DNA of 64,000 nt from contig CAYQUO010000015.1 of NCBI GenBank assembly GCA_964420835.1, positions 1 through 64,000 on the forward strand, read 5' to 3'. The notes beneath the pieces are model-generated. The model had not been told where the DNA came from. It did not search any database and worked only from the letters and a program-made list of their open reading frames with translations. A program made the position numbers and the translations under genes. This DNA is from CAYQUO01 sp964420835 (lineage in GTDB: Bacteria > Chloroflexota > Anaerolineae > Anaerolineales > Anaerolineaceae). Shown piece by piece: positions 1-8,260 of this stretch; position 1 is the stretch's first letter, and each line of letters starts with the position of its first letter.

Positions 1-91
1 TGGCTGATCATCTCTCTCTTTTACCAGTTCTATGGATTTTTGATACAGTAACGTCAATGTCTCAAATGTATTTCAGCACTGAGGTGTCGAT

Positions 92-97
92 TATAAT
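92..97 (+). promoter_or_regulatory. Candidate -10 element of the glmS transcript
   Basis: A perfect TATAAT lies about 54 bases upstream of the predicted ribozyme cleavage site, so transcription would begin near position 104 and produce a short 5' fragment after cleavage. No good -35 hexamer is visible at 16-18 bases, so this is a weak call resting on the -10 and on position only. Positions 1-90 hold nothing else that I recognise. Confidence 0.35.
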
Positions 98-150
98 TGG
101 CGCATACAAATTATTGTGGAGGTCATCGTCTATTTTTTCGGAAAGAACAA

Positions 151-275
151 GCGCAAGGCCTCAAATTATTGAGGTGACGAGGAGGAAGGTTCCCTACATC
201 CTGTAGGGTTAACTGGCGCAACGCGCCAGGAAAATCGAAGATCAGCGGAAGCCTTCCGGGAAGATCCCTTCCCAT
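151..275 (+). ncRNA. glmS ribozyme: glmS self-cleaving ribozyme (glucosamine-6-phosphate responsive)
   Basis: The conserved glmS ribozyme blocks appear in order. An AGCGC cleavage-site sequence at 150-154 puts scission between A150 and G151. It is followed by a hairpin (159-164 with 169-174), then GACGAGG (176-182) and GGTT (188-191), then ATCGA (234-238) and AGCGG (244-248). GGAAGG (184-189) can pair perfectly with CCTTCC (252-257), the covarying helix formed by GCAGGG/CCCTGC in known examples. Two perfect hairpins (192-208 and 213-229) sit where family members carry variable insertions. The C-G pair expected after the GCG core is replaced by A and A. In the family, glucosamine-6-phosphate triggers cleavage and lowers glmS mRNA, giving feedback on cell-wall amino-sugar synthesis. 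The position 93 bases before glmS supports the call. The 3' boundary is uncertain. Confidence 0.82.
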
Positions 276-367
276 TCTTTCCAAACAAATAAAATAATAA
301 GAATTAACCATCTTTTGATGGTGCATTTATTAATACTGATTCTTGAACAGGAAGAGGAAATTGACGT

Positions 368-2209
368 ATGTGTGGAATAGTTGGCTATATTGGCGGCAAG
401 GATGCTACCCCAATTATCATTAATGGCCTCAAGCGTTTGGAATATCGGGGTTATGATTCGGCAGGTCTGGCAGTTCTGGAAAATGACCGCATCCAGGTTC
501 GCAGGGATGCAGGAAAGATCCATAGACTGGAAGAGTTAATTCGAAAACAACCTCTATCAGGGCATATCGGTATCGGCCATACCAGGTGGGCCACCCATGG
601 TGTGCCGAATGCTGAAAATGCCCACCCACACATGGGAAACAAAGGTGAGGTCGTTGTTGTCCATAATGGGATTGTGGAGAATTATCAGGAGCTTCGTGAG
701 GCATTGCGCGAGCAAGGTGCGCTGTTCCATTCTGAAACAGATACGGAGACGATTGTCCATCTTGTTGAACGATACATGGACAACGGTGAAACAACCGTAT
801 CTGCGGCATTGAAAGCGTTATCCCATCTCAAAGGTGCCCACGGAATAGTGCTGTTCTCTTCCCGGGAACCCGACAAGATCATTGCTGCACGTATTGGGAA
901 TGCGGGTGGTGTTGTGATTGGGTATGGAGAGGATGATATGTACATTGCCTCAGACATCCCTGCCATTCTTGAATACACACATCGGATGGTGTTTCTTGAT
1001 TCTGGGCAAATGGCTGTGGTTAAAAGGGGCGGCGTGGAGATTTTCACGCTTAAAGGAATACCCGTAGAGGTCAAAGTAAATACGATCATCTGGGATGCAA
1101 TTTCGGCCGAAAAGGGGAAATTTCGGCATTTTATGCATAAAGAGATCCATGAGCAGGTGCGTTCATTGATGGATACGCTTGCCGGTCGGGTGGATTTTGA
1201 AAATAATGAGATACGCTTGCCGGAATTGCACTTGCCCAGAGAAAAGGTGAAGAAGATCGATAAAATTGTAATAACTGCCTGCGGAACAGCAGCCCATGCC
1301 GGTATGATAGGCAAGATACTGATCGAACGATTGGCGAAGATTCCATCGCAAGTGGAGATCGCATCTGAGTTCCGCTACAGTGATCCACTCATTTATGAGA
1401 ATTCAATTGTTCTCGCCATTAGCCAATCGGGGGAAACCGCGGACACTCTCGCTGCCATGGAAGAAGCAAGAAGAAAAGGAGCTACAATCTGGTCAATTGT
1501 TAACGCCATTGGCTCCCAAGCAATGCGGCTGGCAGATGGTTGTATCTCCATGCAAACAGGTCCGGAAATTGGAGTGGCCTCTACCAAGGCATTCACCGCG
1601 CCCCTTGTGGACCTTTATCTTCTTGCAGTGTTACTGGCGGATAAACGTGGTCACTTGGCACCCGACGTTAAAAGGTCTCTGATCTCCGATCTTCGCCTTA
1701 TTCCCAACTTGGTGGGAAATTGTTTGGAAAGGGAAGAGGAGGTTGTTCAGGTTGCCCGGGCATTAAAGGATATTCGAAACATACTTTACCTTGGGCGGGG
1801 TATTAATATGCCCATTGCTTATGAAGGAGCATTGAAATTAAAAGAAATCTCTTATATCCATGCGGAAGCCTATCCGGCTGGTGAAATGAAACACGGGCCG
1901 ATAGCACTAGTGGACAAGGACCTCCCGGTATTGGCAATCGCACCAGCAGATCCGTGGTATGACAAGATGCTCAGCCAGATCGAACAGGTAAAAGCAAGGG
2001 GAGGGGTTGTGATCGTTATCGCAACGGATGGGGATCAGCATGTCCAATCCATTGCCGATCATGTCCTGTGGATTCCCAAAGCACCCTGGTTGTTCAATCC
2101 TGTGGCTGCTGTTATCCCCCTACAATTACTTGCATACCATATTGCCTCATTAAAAGGATTGGATGTTGACCAACCCAGGAATCTGGCGAAGTCGGTGACG
2201 GTTGAATAA
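368..2209 (+). CDS. glmS: Glutamine--fructose-6-phosphate aminotransferase (isomerizing)
   Basis: Makes glucosamine-6-phosphate from fructose-6-phosphate and glutamine, the first committed step to UDP-GlcNAc, peptidoglycan and surface glycans. At 613 residues it has the normal family length. The N-terminal Cys2 (MCGIVGYIGG) is the glutaminase nucleophile, with the HTRWATHG and HNGIVENY loops following. Two SIS sugar-isomerase domains follow: ISQSGETADT and GPEIGVASTKAF in the first, EGALKLKEISYIHAEAYPAG and the C-terminal DQPRNLAKSVTVE in the second. The ATG is preceded by a GGAAGAGGAAA stretch. It is probably controlled by the ribozyme just upstream (151-275). No clear intrinsic terminator was found after it. 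Confidence 0.97.
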   Translation: MCGIVGYIGGKDATPIIINGLKRLEYRGYDSAGLAVLENDRIQVRRDAGKIHRLEELIRKQPLSGHIGIGHTRWATHGVPNAENAHPHMGNKGEVVVVHNGIVENYQELREALREQGALFHSETDTETIVHLVERYMDNGETTVSAALKALSHLKGAHGIVLFSSREPDKIIAARIGNAGGVVIGYGEDDMYIASDIPAILEYTHRMVFLDSGQMAVVKRGGVEIFTLKGIPVEVKVNTIIWDAISAEKGKFRHFMHKEIHEQVRSLMDTLAGRVDFENNEIRLPELHLPREKVKKIDKIVITACGTAAHAGMIGKILIERLAKIPSQVEIASEFRYSDPLIYENSIVLAISQSGETADTLAAMEEARRKGATIWSIVNAIGSQAMRLADGCISMQTGPEIGVASTKAFTAPLVDLYLLAVLLADKRGHLAPDVKRSLISDLRLIPNLVGNCLEREEEVVQVARALKDIRNILYLGRGINMPIAYEGALKLKEISYIHAEAYPAGEMKHGPIALVDKDLPVLAIAPADPWYDKMLSQIEQVKARGGVVIVIATDGDQHVQSIADHVLWIPKAPWLFNPVAAVIPLQLLAYHIASLKGLDVDQPRNLAKSVTVE

Positions 2210-2640
2210 TCAGGTGTGGATATCTAGGTCAGAAGGTTATTTCCTGTTTGGTCTTGGCTGGCACTAAAAACAGTTCTTTGTATACAAATGTGTTACAACA
2301 TTTCCAGTCAATTGGAAAATATCCTCTGGAAGATGTGATTTAGCCCGGCGTGCAGTACTTTGAAATTAATTAATTCCTGCCATACAACAATGGCTGACTA
2401 GATTTACCGAGTATCCAACCAGATTTCGGGGTTTTAGGAATCCGTTATTGGAATAAAAGCCCTGTTAGGAACACCAGGCACATTTACGGTAAAATACTTA
2501 CATGAATAATTATTGTTACCTTAGGAGTTCCTGTTGATTGCCTTCTCTCATGGGATGAATAAGCGCTAGATAAAGGAATGGGCTTAAGCAAAGAGTAAGT
2601 GATTCGCCATAGCACATTTTCTTGGTGGATCAAACTGGGT

Positions 2641-2724
2641 ATGGCTCTTATCGAAAAGTCAACTCTGAATAAAAGTATCTCCGAGCTCGGTTATCCCTTT
2701 GAAAGGAGTACAGCCCTTGGATAA
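2641..2724 (+). CDS. Possible 27-residue small protein or leader peptide
   Basis: The stretch 2210-2698 between glmS and the next gene holds no recognisable gene. An ATG-started frame at 2641 encodes MALIEKSTLNKSISELGYPF and seven more residues and stops at 2722-2724. The frame is open back to a GTG at 2599. The stop overlaps the TTG start (2717) of the following gene, an arrangement that could couple translation. There is no strong ribosome binding site before 2641 and I do not recognise the peptide. It could equally be the tail of a decayed gene. Confidence 0.25.
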   Translation: MALIEKSTLNKSISELGYPFERSTALG

Positions 2725-3046
2725 TCATGAAACTGAATTTCTCTTTCCCATAAAAGTATTACCATCATTACTGGAAACGAGAAATGAGGCCTGGAGGCAT
2801 CTTCTCGAGGATATCCTTGTTTCCGAGGAGAGATCACCTAAGCGAATAGCCTTAACTTTGGTTATGGTAAGATTAAATGGTTGTTCAACTTGTAATTCCG
2901 ACTCTTACCGTGCCATGCGCGGCTGTGCAGCCTGTTCCATTCAATCACTGCGTCGGTTTCACGGAAGTGATGAGGATCTTGTGGAACAGTATGAAAGTGC
3001 GGTCAAAGAAGTAAGCCAATATTTGGAAAAGATGCATATTGAATAG
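2717..3046 (+). CDS. Small Cys-rich hypothetical protein (two CxxC pairs)
   Basis: About 109 residues. I chose the TTG at 2717 because AAAGGAG at 2702-2708 sits eight bases before it; an upstream in-frame TTG at 2699 has no such site. The centre reads NGCSTCNSDSYRAMRGCAAC, two CxxC pairs 12 residues apart, followed by SIQSLRRFHGSDEDL and a charged helical tail. This pattern suits a small metal or Fe-S binding or redox protein. I cannot name the family. The next gene, ricT, is also Cys-rich and starts 45 bases downstream, so the two may be cotranscribed. Function unknown. Confidence 0.7.
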   Translation: MDNHETEFLFPIKVLPSLLETRNEAWRHLLEDILVSEERSPKRIALTLVMVRLNGCSTCNSDSYRAMRGCAACSIQSLRRFHGSDEDLVEQYESAVKEVSQYLEKMHIE

Positions 3047-3091
3047 ACCGTTTTAATTTCCTATTACAGGTAATTTAGCCGGGAGTTATTA

Positions 3092-3988
3092 ATGTCGTTA
3101 GATCAGCATTGCCTTGTAGCAGGGGTCAGGTTTACTAAAGTGGGGAAAATTTACCATTTTGATGCGTCAGGTTACCCGACTATTAAGTTGGGAGATCCGG
3201 TTGTTGTTGAAACTGCAAGAGGCACACAACTCGGGTTTGTGACCCAATTAATTACAGAAGGGGATATTTTATCGGGGGGAACCCTAAAACCAATCATTCG
3301 GATAGCAACCCCCAGGGATTTATTGATTCGTCAAGCCTGGAAAAAAAAAGAAGCAGAAGTTGATAATTATCTGAAGATTCGCCTGAAAGAGTTAAAGATC
3401 GACCTAATAAAATTGGTTGGCTCGGAATTTTCCTACGATGGAACGAAACTCCTAATCCAGTACAGCAGCGAAACAGAAGAAAAGATTGATCTTAAATCCT
3501 TGCGGCAGGATCTGCAAAAACGCTATTCACCAGCCCAAATAGAGTTACGCCAGGTTGGCCCCCGGGATGTTGCGAAAATGCTTGGTGGAATGGGGGCATG
3601 TGGTATTGAATGCCGTTGTTGTTCAAGATTTCTTTGTGAATTTAACTCCATCTCCATCCGCATGGCGAAAGAGCAGGATGTATCCCTAACTCCATCTGAA
3701 ATAACTGGAATGTGCGGAAGGCTACGCTGTTGTTTGTTTTATGAATACGAACTTTACCAGGAGGCACGGAAAAACCTTCCAAAACGCAATAAAACAATAA
3801 ACACACCCCTGGGTGAAGGAAAGGTTGTGGATGTGATTCCATTAAGCGGAAATATCATTGTGGAAATTCCGGAGATAGGTCGGAAGGAATTCCACTCTTC
3901 AGAACTCAACACAGCTGGACAATCCTTCATGCAGAAAGAACAAGGGATGAAAACCGAGAAGACGCTTGATGAAGAACATGGAGGGTGA
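3092..3988 (+). CDS. ricT: PSP1-domain protein RicT (regulatory iron-sulfur-containing complex subunit)
   Basis: This 298-residue protein has the PSP1 C-terminal domain layout and the two Cys clusters typical of RicT/YaaT: GACGIECRCCSRFLCEF near residues 168-184 and GMCGRLRCCLFYEYELY near 206-222. In Bacillus, RicT belongs to a complex with RicA and RicF that carries Fe-S clusters and affects RNase Y-dependent mRNA processing; no ricA or ricF is seen here. The stop overlaps the GTG start of the next gene (GTGA), which indicates cotranscription with the deacetylase and amidohydrolase. Confidence 0.88.
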   Translation: MSLDQHCLVAGVRFTKVGKIYHFDASGYPTIKLGDPVVVETARGTQLGFVTQLITEGDILSGGTLKPIIRIATPRDLLIRQAWKKKEAEVDNYLKIRLKELKIDLIKLVGSEFSYDGTKLLIQYSSETEEKIDLKSLRQDLQKRYSPAQIELRQVGPRDVAKMLGGMGACGIECRCCSRFLCEFNSISIRMAKEQDVSLTPSEITGMCGRLRCCLFYEYELYQEARKNLPKRNKTINTPLGEGKVVDVIPLSGNIIVEIPEIGRKEFHSSELNTAGQSFMQKEQGMKTEKTLDEEHGG

Positions 3989-4719
3989 AATTGCTATTAC
4001 CAGAAGGTTGGGCACAATCGAAAAACATCCTGGTAATTTTGGCTCACCCGGACGACCCCGATTTCTTTTGTGGTGCATCGATTGCTCGCTGGGTAAAGGG
4101 GGGGCATCGAGTTAATTATTGTCTATTAACAAAAGGGGAAAAAGGCGCTGATGATTCTTCGCTGCAACCAAGCAAATTGGCGGAACTTCGGATGATTGAG
4201 CAGCGAAAGGCAGGGGATGTCCTGGGCGTGGGCGATATCGGTTATTTAAAATTTAAAGATGGGAATTTAAGACCAACACTTACGGTAATTAAAGAGGTAG
4301 TGGCAGAAATAAGAAGAAGAAAACCTGATGTGGTTGTCACCTGTGATCCTACGAATTATTATCCGAGAGAGGATTATATTAATCATCCAGATCACAGAGC
4401 TGCCGGTCAAATTGTGTTGGAAGCATCCTTCCCGGCTTCAGGGAATCCCCATTATTTTCCGGAACTTATGAGGCAAGGATTGGAACCGCACACACCTGAG
4501 GAGGTTTGGTGTTCACTTGCGATTGGACCGAATACCTTATTGGATGTTACTCAATATTGGCCAATAAAAATTGAAGCCCTTCTCCAACACAAAAGCCAAA
4601 TAAAAGATGAAGAAAGTCTTCGACAACGAATGATGGATCGGCGAACATCAGACAGCAGTGCCGAGTTGCCTCGGTTTGAAGAAGCGTTTAAAAGGATTAT
4701 CTTTCGAAAGGCAATATGA
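3985..4719 (+). CDS. PIG-L (LmbE-like) family deacetylase
   Basis: 244 residues. The zinc-binding AHPDD motif lies at residues 20-24 (LVILAHPDDPDFFCGASI), with a second metal-site motif NHPDHRAAG near residue 135. The family hydrolyses N-acetyl groups from GlcNAc-containing or related substrates (for example in mycothiol or bacillithiol synthesis, or antibiotic tailoring). The start is a GTG overlapping the ricT stop, and the stop overlaps the ATG of the M20 amidohydrolase (ATGA). An LmbE deacetylase next to an M20 amidohydrolase suggests sequential deacylation of an N-acylated compound, but the substrate cannot be read from sequence. Confidence 0.9.
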   Translation: MKLLLPEGWAQSKNILVILAHPDDPDFFCGASIARWVKGGHRVNYCLLTKGEKGADDSSLQPSKLAELRMIEQRKAGDVLGVGDIGYLKFKDGNLRPTLTVIKEVVAEIRRRKPDVVVTCDPTNYYPREDYINHPDHRAAGQIVLEASFPASGNPHYFPELMRQGLEPHTPEEVWCSLAIGPNTLLDVTQYWPIKIEALLQHKSQIKDEESLRQRMMDRRTSDSSAELPRFEEAFKRIIFRKAI

Positions 4720-5903
4720 AAAATATCTCTTCAATTGCTGAAACCATGCGGGATTACACGATCAACTTGCGCCGCGAATTTCATAAACACCCCGAAGTGT
4801 CCTTTCATGAGTATCAAACCTCACAAATGATCCTTGATGAAATGAGTAGATTTAATGTGAAGTTACATCAAGGCGTGGGCAAGACCGGCGTTGTAGCAGT
4901 GATGGATTCAGGAAAGCCCGGACCGACTGTGATGTTAAGATTTGATATGGACGGTCTTCCAATCAACGAGGATACAGAACTGGAGTTCAAGTCGACAAAC
5001 CCTGGAGTGATGCATGCTTGTGGACACGATGGCCATATTGCTATAGGCATTACTTGTGCAAAAATTCTTGACCAGATTAAAAATGAATATCATGGAAAAG
5101 TATTATTTATTTTTCAGCCGGCTGAAGAGGGATTGGGCGGGGCGGCAAGCATGATCAGAGATGGTGCATTGGATGACGTTTTTCCGGATTATTGCCTTGC
5201 TTGTCACATCTGGGCAGAAAAACCCAAAGGCTGGATTTCCTGCACTCCTGGCGCGATCATGGCAGGTTCCGGGGTTTTTCATATCCATTTGACAGGTAAA
5301 GGCGGACATGGAGCAATACCCGATCAGACCTCGGACCCTGTAATCACTGCATGCCTACTTGTTAATGGTCTCCAGACGATTGTGTCCAGGAATGTATCAC
5401 CTTTGGATTCAACCGTCTTGAGTGTAACCCGGATAAAAGCCGGAGATGTAGTGAATGTGGTACCCACAACAGCCAATGTTCATGGCATTGTAAGGGCATT
5501 TAAGGGAGATCTTATCGAATTCATTTTTCGTCGAATAAAGGAAATCTCCGCGGATATGGCATCGGGAATGGGGTGCCAGGCGGAGGTTATCACCAAGGAA
5601 ATTACACCACCGGTAGTGAATGACGAAGAGATTACAAAATTTGCAGAATCTGTTTTAAGGACTCATCTTCCCGAAGCCATTATCGTCAATGACTATTGCA
5701 CGATGGTCTCCGATGATATGGCGTTATTTTTACAGAAAATCCCCGGATGCTATTTATTAATTGGTGCGTCAACCAGCCAGCATGGTACCATCTATGGGCA
5801 TCATAACCCCAGGTTTAACTTTGACGAGGCTGCCTTGCCTGTTGCTGTAAGTGTAATGACATCGACTGCAATTAGTTTACTGAATAAACCATCTGGAAGT
5901 TAA
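4716..5903 (+). CDS. M20 family metal-dependent amidohydrolase
   Basis: 395 residues with the M20D/IAA-amino-acid hydrolase layout. HACGHDGHIAIGI (near residues 99-111) carries metal-binding Cys and His, PAEEGLGGA carries the catalytic Glu region, and CHIWAEKPKG follows. The dimerisation domain begins near residue 185 (HLTGKGGHGAIPDQTSDP). YGHHNPRFNFDE near the C-terminus supplies the last metal ligand. Members hydrolyse N-acyl amino acids, hippurate or N-acetyl-diaminopimelate; the exact substrate is undetermined. It overlaps the upstream deacetylase gene by four bases and is the last gene of the ricT-PIG-L-M20 run. Confidence 0.93.
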   Translation: MKNISSIAETMRDYTINLRREFHKHPEVSFHEYQTSQMILDEMSRFNVKLHQGVGKTGVVAVMDSGKPGPTVMLRFDMDGLPINEDTELEFKSTNPGVMHACGHDGHIAIGITCAKILDQIKNEYHGKVLFIFQPAEEGLGGAASMIRDGALDDVFPDYCLACHIWAEKPKGWISCTPGAIMAGSGVFHIHLTGKGGHGAIPDQTSDPVITACLLVNGLQTIVSRNVSPLDSTVLSVTRIKAGDVVNVVPTTANVHGIVRAFKGDLIEFIFRRIKEISADMASGMGCQAEVITKEITPPVVNDEEITKFAESVLRTHLPEAIIVNDYCTMVSDDMALFLQKIPGCYLLIGASTSQHGTIYGHHNPRFNFDEAALPVAVSVMTSTAISLLNKPSGS

Positions 5904-6008
5904 CAATTTACCCCAACACAAAGTCAGGGGTTGTTCATGACCTGGTATTGATATCCAGTGGTCATTGAAATGTTAAAATACCACAAAGAAGGGATATAAG
6001 TGAATTGT

Positions 6009-6037
6009 TTGACAAATAAATCTCATTACGGTAGAAT
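6009..6037 (+). promoter_or_regulatory. Sigma-70-type promoter of rpsT
   Basis: TTGACA at 6009-6014, a 17-base spacer and TAGAAT at 6032-6037, about 43 bases before the rpsT start. The match is close to consensus, as expected for a highly expressed ribosomal protein gene. Confidence 0.72.
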
Positions 6038-6079
6038 TTGGCTTTGTTATCGCATGGAAGGATATGAGGAGGATCTGCT

Positions 6080-6346
6080 TTGGCAAATATTAAATCACAA
6101 ATTAAAAGGAACAGGCAAAACGAAAAACGCCGCTTGCGAAACCGGGTATTTAGAGGAAGAGCCCGCACCATGGTTTCTAAGGCCAGGGTTGCAATTATAG
6201 AATCTGAACCTGAAGTAGCCCGCCAAAGTGTAATACTAGCCATCAAATCATTGGATAAGGCTGCCGAGAAGGGTGTTATCCATAAAAATAATGCAGCCCG
6301 GCGCAAAAGCAGGCTGGTAAAACGTCTTTCGTTAATGAAAGAATAA
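6080..6346 (+). CDS. rpsT: 30S ribosomal protein S20
   Basis: 88 residues, the usual size for S20. The N-terminus MANIKSQIKRNRQNEKRRLR and the later AVRKSRLVKRL-like tail (NNAARRKSRLVKRLS) are typical. It binds 16S rRNA early in 30S assembly. The start codon is TTG at 6080, supported by GAGGAGG at 6066-6072. In E. coli, S20 also has a non-AUG (UUG) start linked to autoregulation. It is flanked by its own promoter and terminator, so it is probably a single-gene unit. Confidence 0.96.
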   Translation: MANIKSQIKRNRQNEKRRLRNRVFRGRARTMVSKARVAIIESEPEVARQSVILAIKSLDKAAEKGVIHKNNAARRKSRLVKRLSLMKE

Positions 6347-6388
6347 TATTCCGACTATAATAGAGTCTTCTCCGGTCGTGTGGATGAG

Positions 6389-6420
6389 CGGGAGCATTAT
6401 GCTCCCGTATTATTTTTTTA
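6389..6420 (+). terminator. Rho-independent terminator after rpsT
   Basis: A perfect stem (CGGGAGCAT pairing with ATGCTCCCG, 6389-6407) is followed by TATTATTTTTTTA. It lies 43 bases after the rpsT stop and before argS. Confidence 0.9.
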
Positions 6421-6471
6421 ATTGCGCATGTTATAATCTTCAGCGAAATCAATCCTCTAGAAGGATTATTG

Positions 6472-8232
6472 ATGTTTGAAACCGAAAAAAACCTGGTTAG
6501 CGGAAAAATTGTTCAATATTGTAGGATGCATGATCTCCCTGAACCTACTGTGCAATGGAATTGGATTCCCTTTGCTGGCCATTGGGGGATTTCCACGTCT
6601 TTTTTTCAACTGGCCTCTGAAGAAGCCAGGTTGAAAGGGATCAAAGTCAATGTATCACAACGGGCCAAAGAACTTGCAGAAGCAGCAAAGTTATTTCTTG
6701 GTGAACCAGCGGGGTTTACGCGGGTTGAAAGTGTCAACGGCTATTTAAACCTATATTTCGATGCCGGGACATACTCCCGTAAGGTGCTTGATGCCGTTAA
6801 CCAACAAGGAGAGCATTACGGGTGGGATGAGCCCAAGCCTGAAAAGGTGATGGTTGAGTATTCTCAGCCAAATACGCATAAAGCCTTTCATGTTGGGCAT
6901 TTGCGTAATGTGATTCTTGGAAATGCCATTTGTAACCTTTTAGAGGCTGGAGGCTCTTCGGTTATTCGGGCGAATTACCTGGGTGATATTGGGCTTCATG
7001 TCATCAAGTGGTTATGGAATTATCAAAAATTTCATTTAGGAGAACAACCAAGTAAGGACAAGGTGCGCTGGATGGGGGACCTGTATGCCGAGGCAGACCA
7101 GCGGTATCAGGACCCCGGGGTGCAGGAAGAGGTAAAAAGGCTGTTTGCCAGGTGGGATCAACAAGATCAGGAATTGATTTCGCTTTGGAAGAAGACACGC
7201 TCTTGGTCCATGGAGGCTTTTGACCAGGTGTATGAATTGTTGGGTGTTCGTTTCGACAGAATCTACTTTGAAAGCGAAATGGAAGAACCCGGCAAGGTTC
7301 TTGTAGAGGAGTTAATAGATCGCAAGATCGCCCGGGATGAAAGACCCGAAGGGGCGGTGATTATCCCGCTGGATGAGATACTAAATTTAAAAGAAAAATA
7401 CCGGGTGTTGGTTATTCTAAGATCAGACGGCACTTCGCTTTACTCAACGAAAGACCTTCCACTTGCAATTCAAAAATTTGAAGAGTATCACCTGGATCGG
7501 TCGGTTTATGTGATCGATGTCAGACAATCGTTGTACCTGCAACAAATATTTAAAACACTGGAAATAATGGGGTTTCGTTGGGCAACGCTTTGTCACCACC
7601 TGGCATATGAGATCGTAAATTTGCCGGGAAATGTGACCATGTCCTCAAGGGATGGAACGGTTGTGTTGCTTGAAGACCTGATCCGTGAAGCAGTAAATCG
7701 TGCGCTCAACATCGTCAAGGAGAAAAACCCGGAATTAAGTGCATCCAAACAGAACGAAGTTTCCAGGGCGGTGGCGCTGGGTGCGATTAAATATTCCATG
7801 CTCGCCAGGGAAAATACCAAAATTGTAACATTCGACTGGAACAGCGCTTTGGATTTGAACGGACAGGCAGCGCCGTATATTCAGTATGCGGCAGTAAGAG
7901 CGAACAGTATCTTAAAAAAATACCAGCACCCACTTCCAATCCTGGATGAAAGCCAGCCCTTGGAACTTACCAAAACGGAAACAGAACTGGTGGAGATGAT
8001 CTCCAGGTTGCCTCGGGAAATACAAAAAGCAGCAGCAGAGTATCGTCCCCTATATATCGCCAACCTGGCGTTTGAACTGGCCCGCGCATTCAATGACTTT
8101 TATAACCAATGCCCTGTTCTAACTGCCGAACCAATTAATAAGACGTTTCGACTCCACCTGGTGGCTGCTGCGCGTCAAACGATTATGAACAGCTTGGCAT
8201 TGCTGGGAATTGACACTCCAGATGTAATGTAA
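6472..8232 (+). CDS. argS: Arginyl-tRNA synthetase
   Basis: 586 residues. It charges tRNA-Arg with arginine. The class I HIGH motif is HVGH in KAFHVGHLRN (near residue 142), and the KMSKS equivalent is the degenerate VTMSSRDG near residue 387, as in other ArgRS enzymes lacking the second lysine. The C-terminal DALR anticodon-binding domain starts near AAVRANSILKKY. I chose the ATG at 6472 over a TTG directly before it because AGAAGGA at 6459-6465 then has normal spacing. A TATAAT at 6431-6436 may be its -10 element. Confidence 0.96.
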   Translation: MFETEKNLVSGKIVQYCRMHDLPEPTVQWNWIPFAGHWGISTSFFQLASEEARLKGIKVNVSQRAKELAEAAKLFLGEPAGFTRVESVNGYLNLYFDAGTYSRKVLDAVNQQGEHYGWDEPKPEKVMVEYSQPNTHKAFHVGHLRNVILGNAICNLLEAGGSSVIRANYLGDIGLHVIKWLWNYQKFHLGEQPSKDKVRWMGDLYAEADQRYQDPGVQEEVKRLFARWDQQDQELISLWKKTRSWSMEAFDQVYELLGVRFDRIYFESEMEEPGKVLVEELIDRKIARDERPEGAVIIPLDEILNLKEKYRVLVILRSDGTSLYSTKDLPLAIQKFEEYHLDRSVYVIDVRQSLYLQQIFKTLEIMGFRWATLCHHLAYEIVNLPGNVTMSSRDGTVVLLEDLIREAVNRALNIVKEKNPELSASKQNEVSRAVALGAIKYSMLARENTKIVTFDWNSALDLNGQAAPYIQYAAVRANSILKKYQHPLPILDESQPLELTKTETELVEMISRLPREIQKAAAEYRPLYIANLAFELARAFNDFYNQCPVLTAEPINKTFRLHLVAAARQTIMNSLALLGIDTPDVM

Positions 8233-8260
8233 GGTGAATTGGCTCTTGGGGTTAATTTAA

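Noticed and set aside
685..1314. Long antisense frame (209 residues) inside glmS
   Set aside because: It overlaps a full-length, motif-complete GlmS on the other strand and has no recognisable domain; a shadow of the coding frame.
6001..6200. A 66-residue frame overlapping the rpsT start
   Set aside because: It covers the promoter and overlaps rpsT in another frame; S20 has its own start and binding site.
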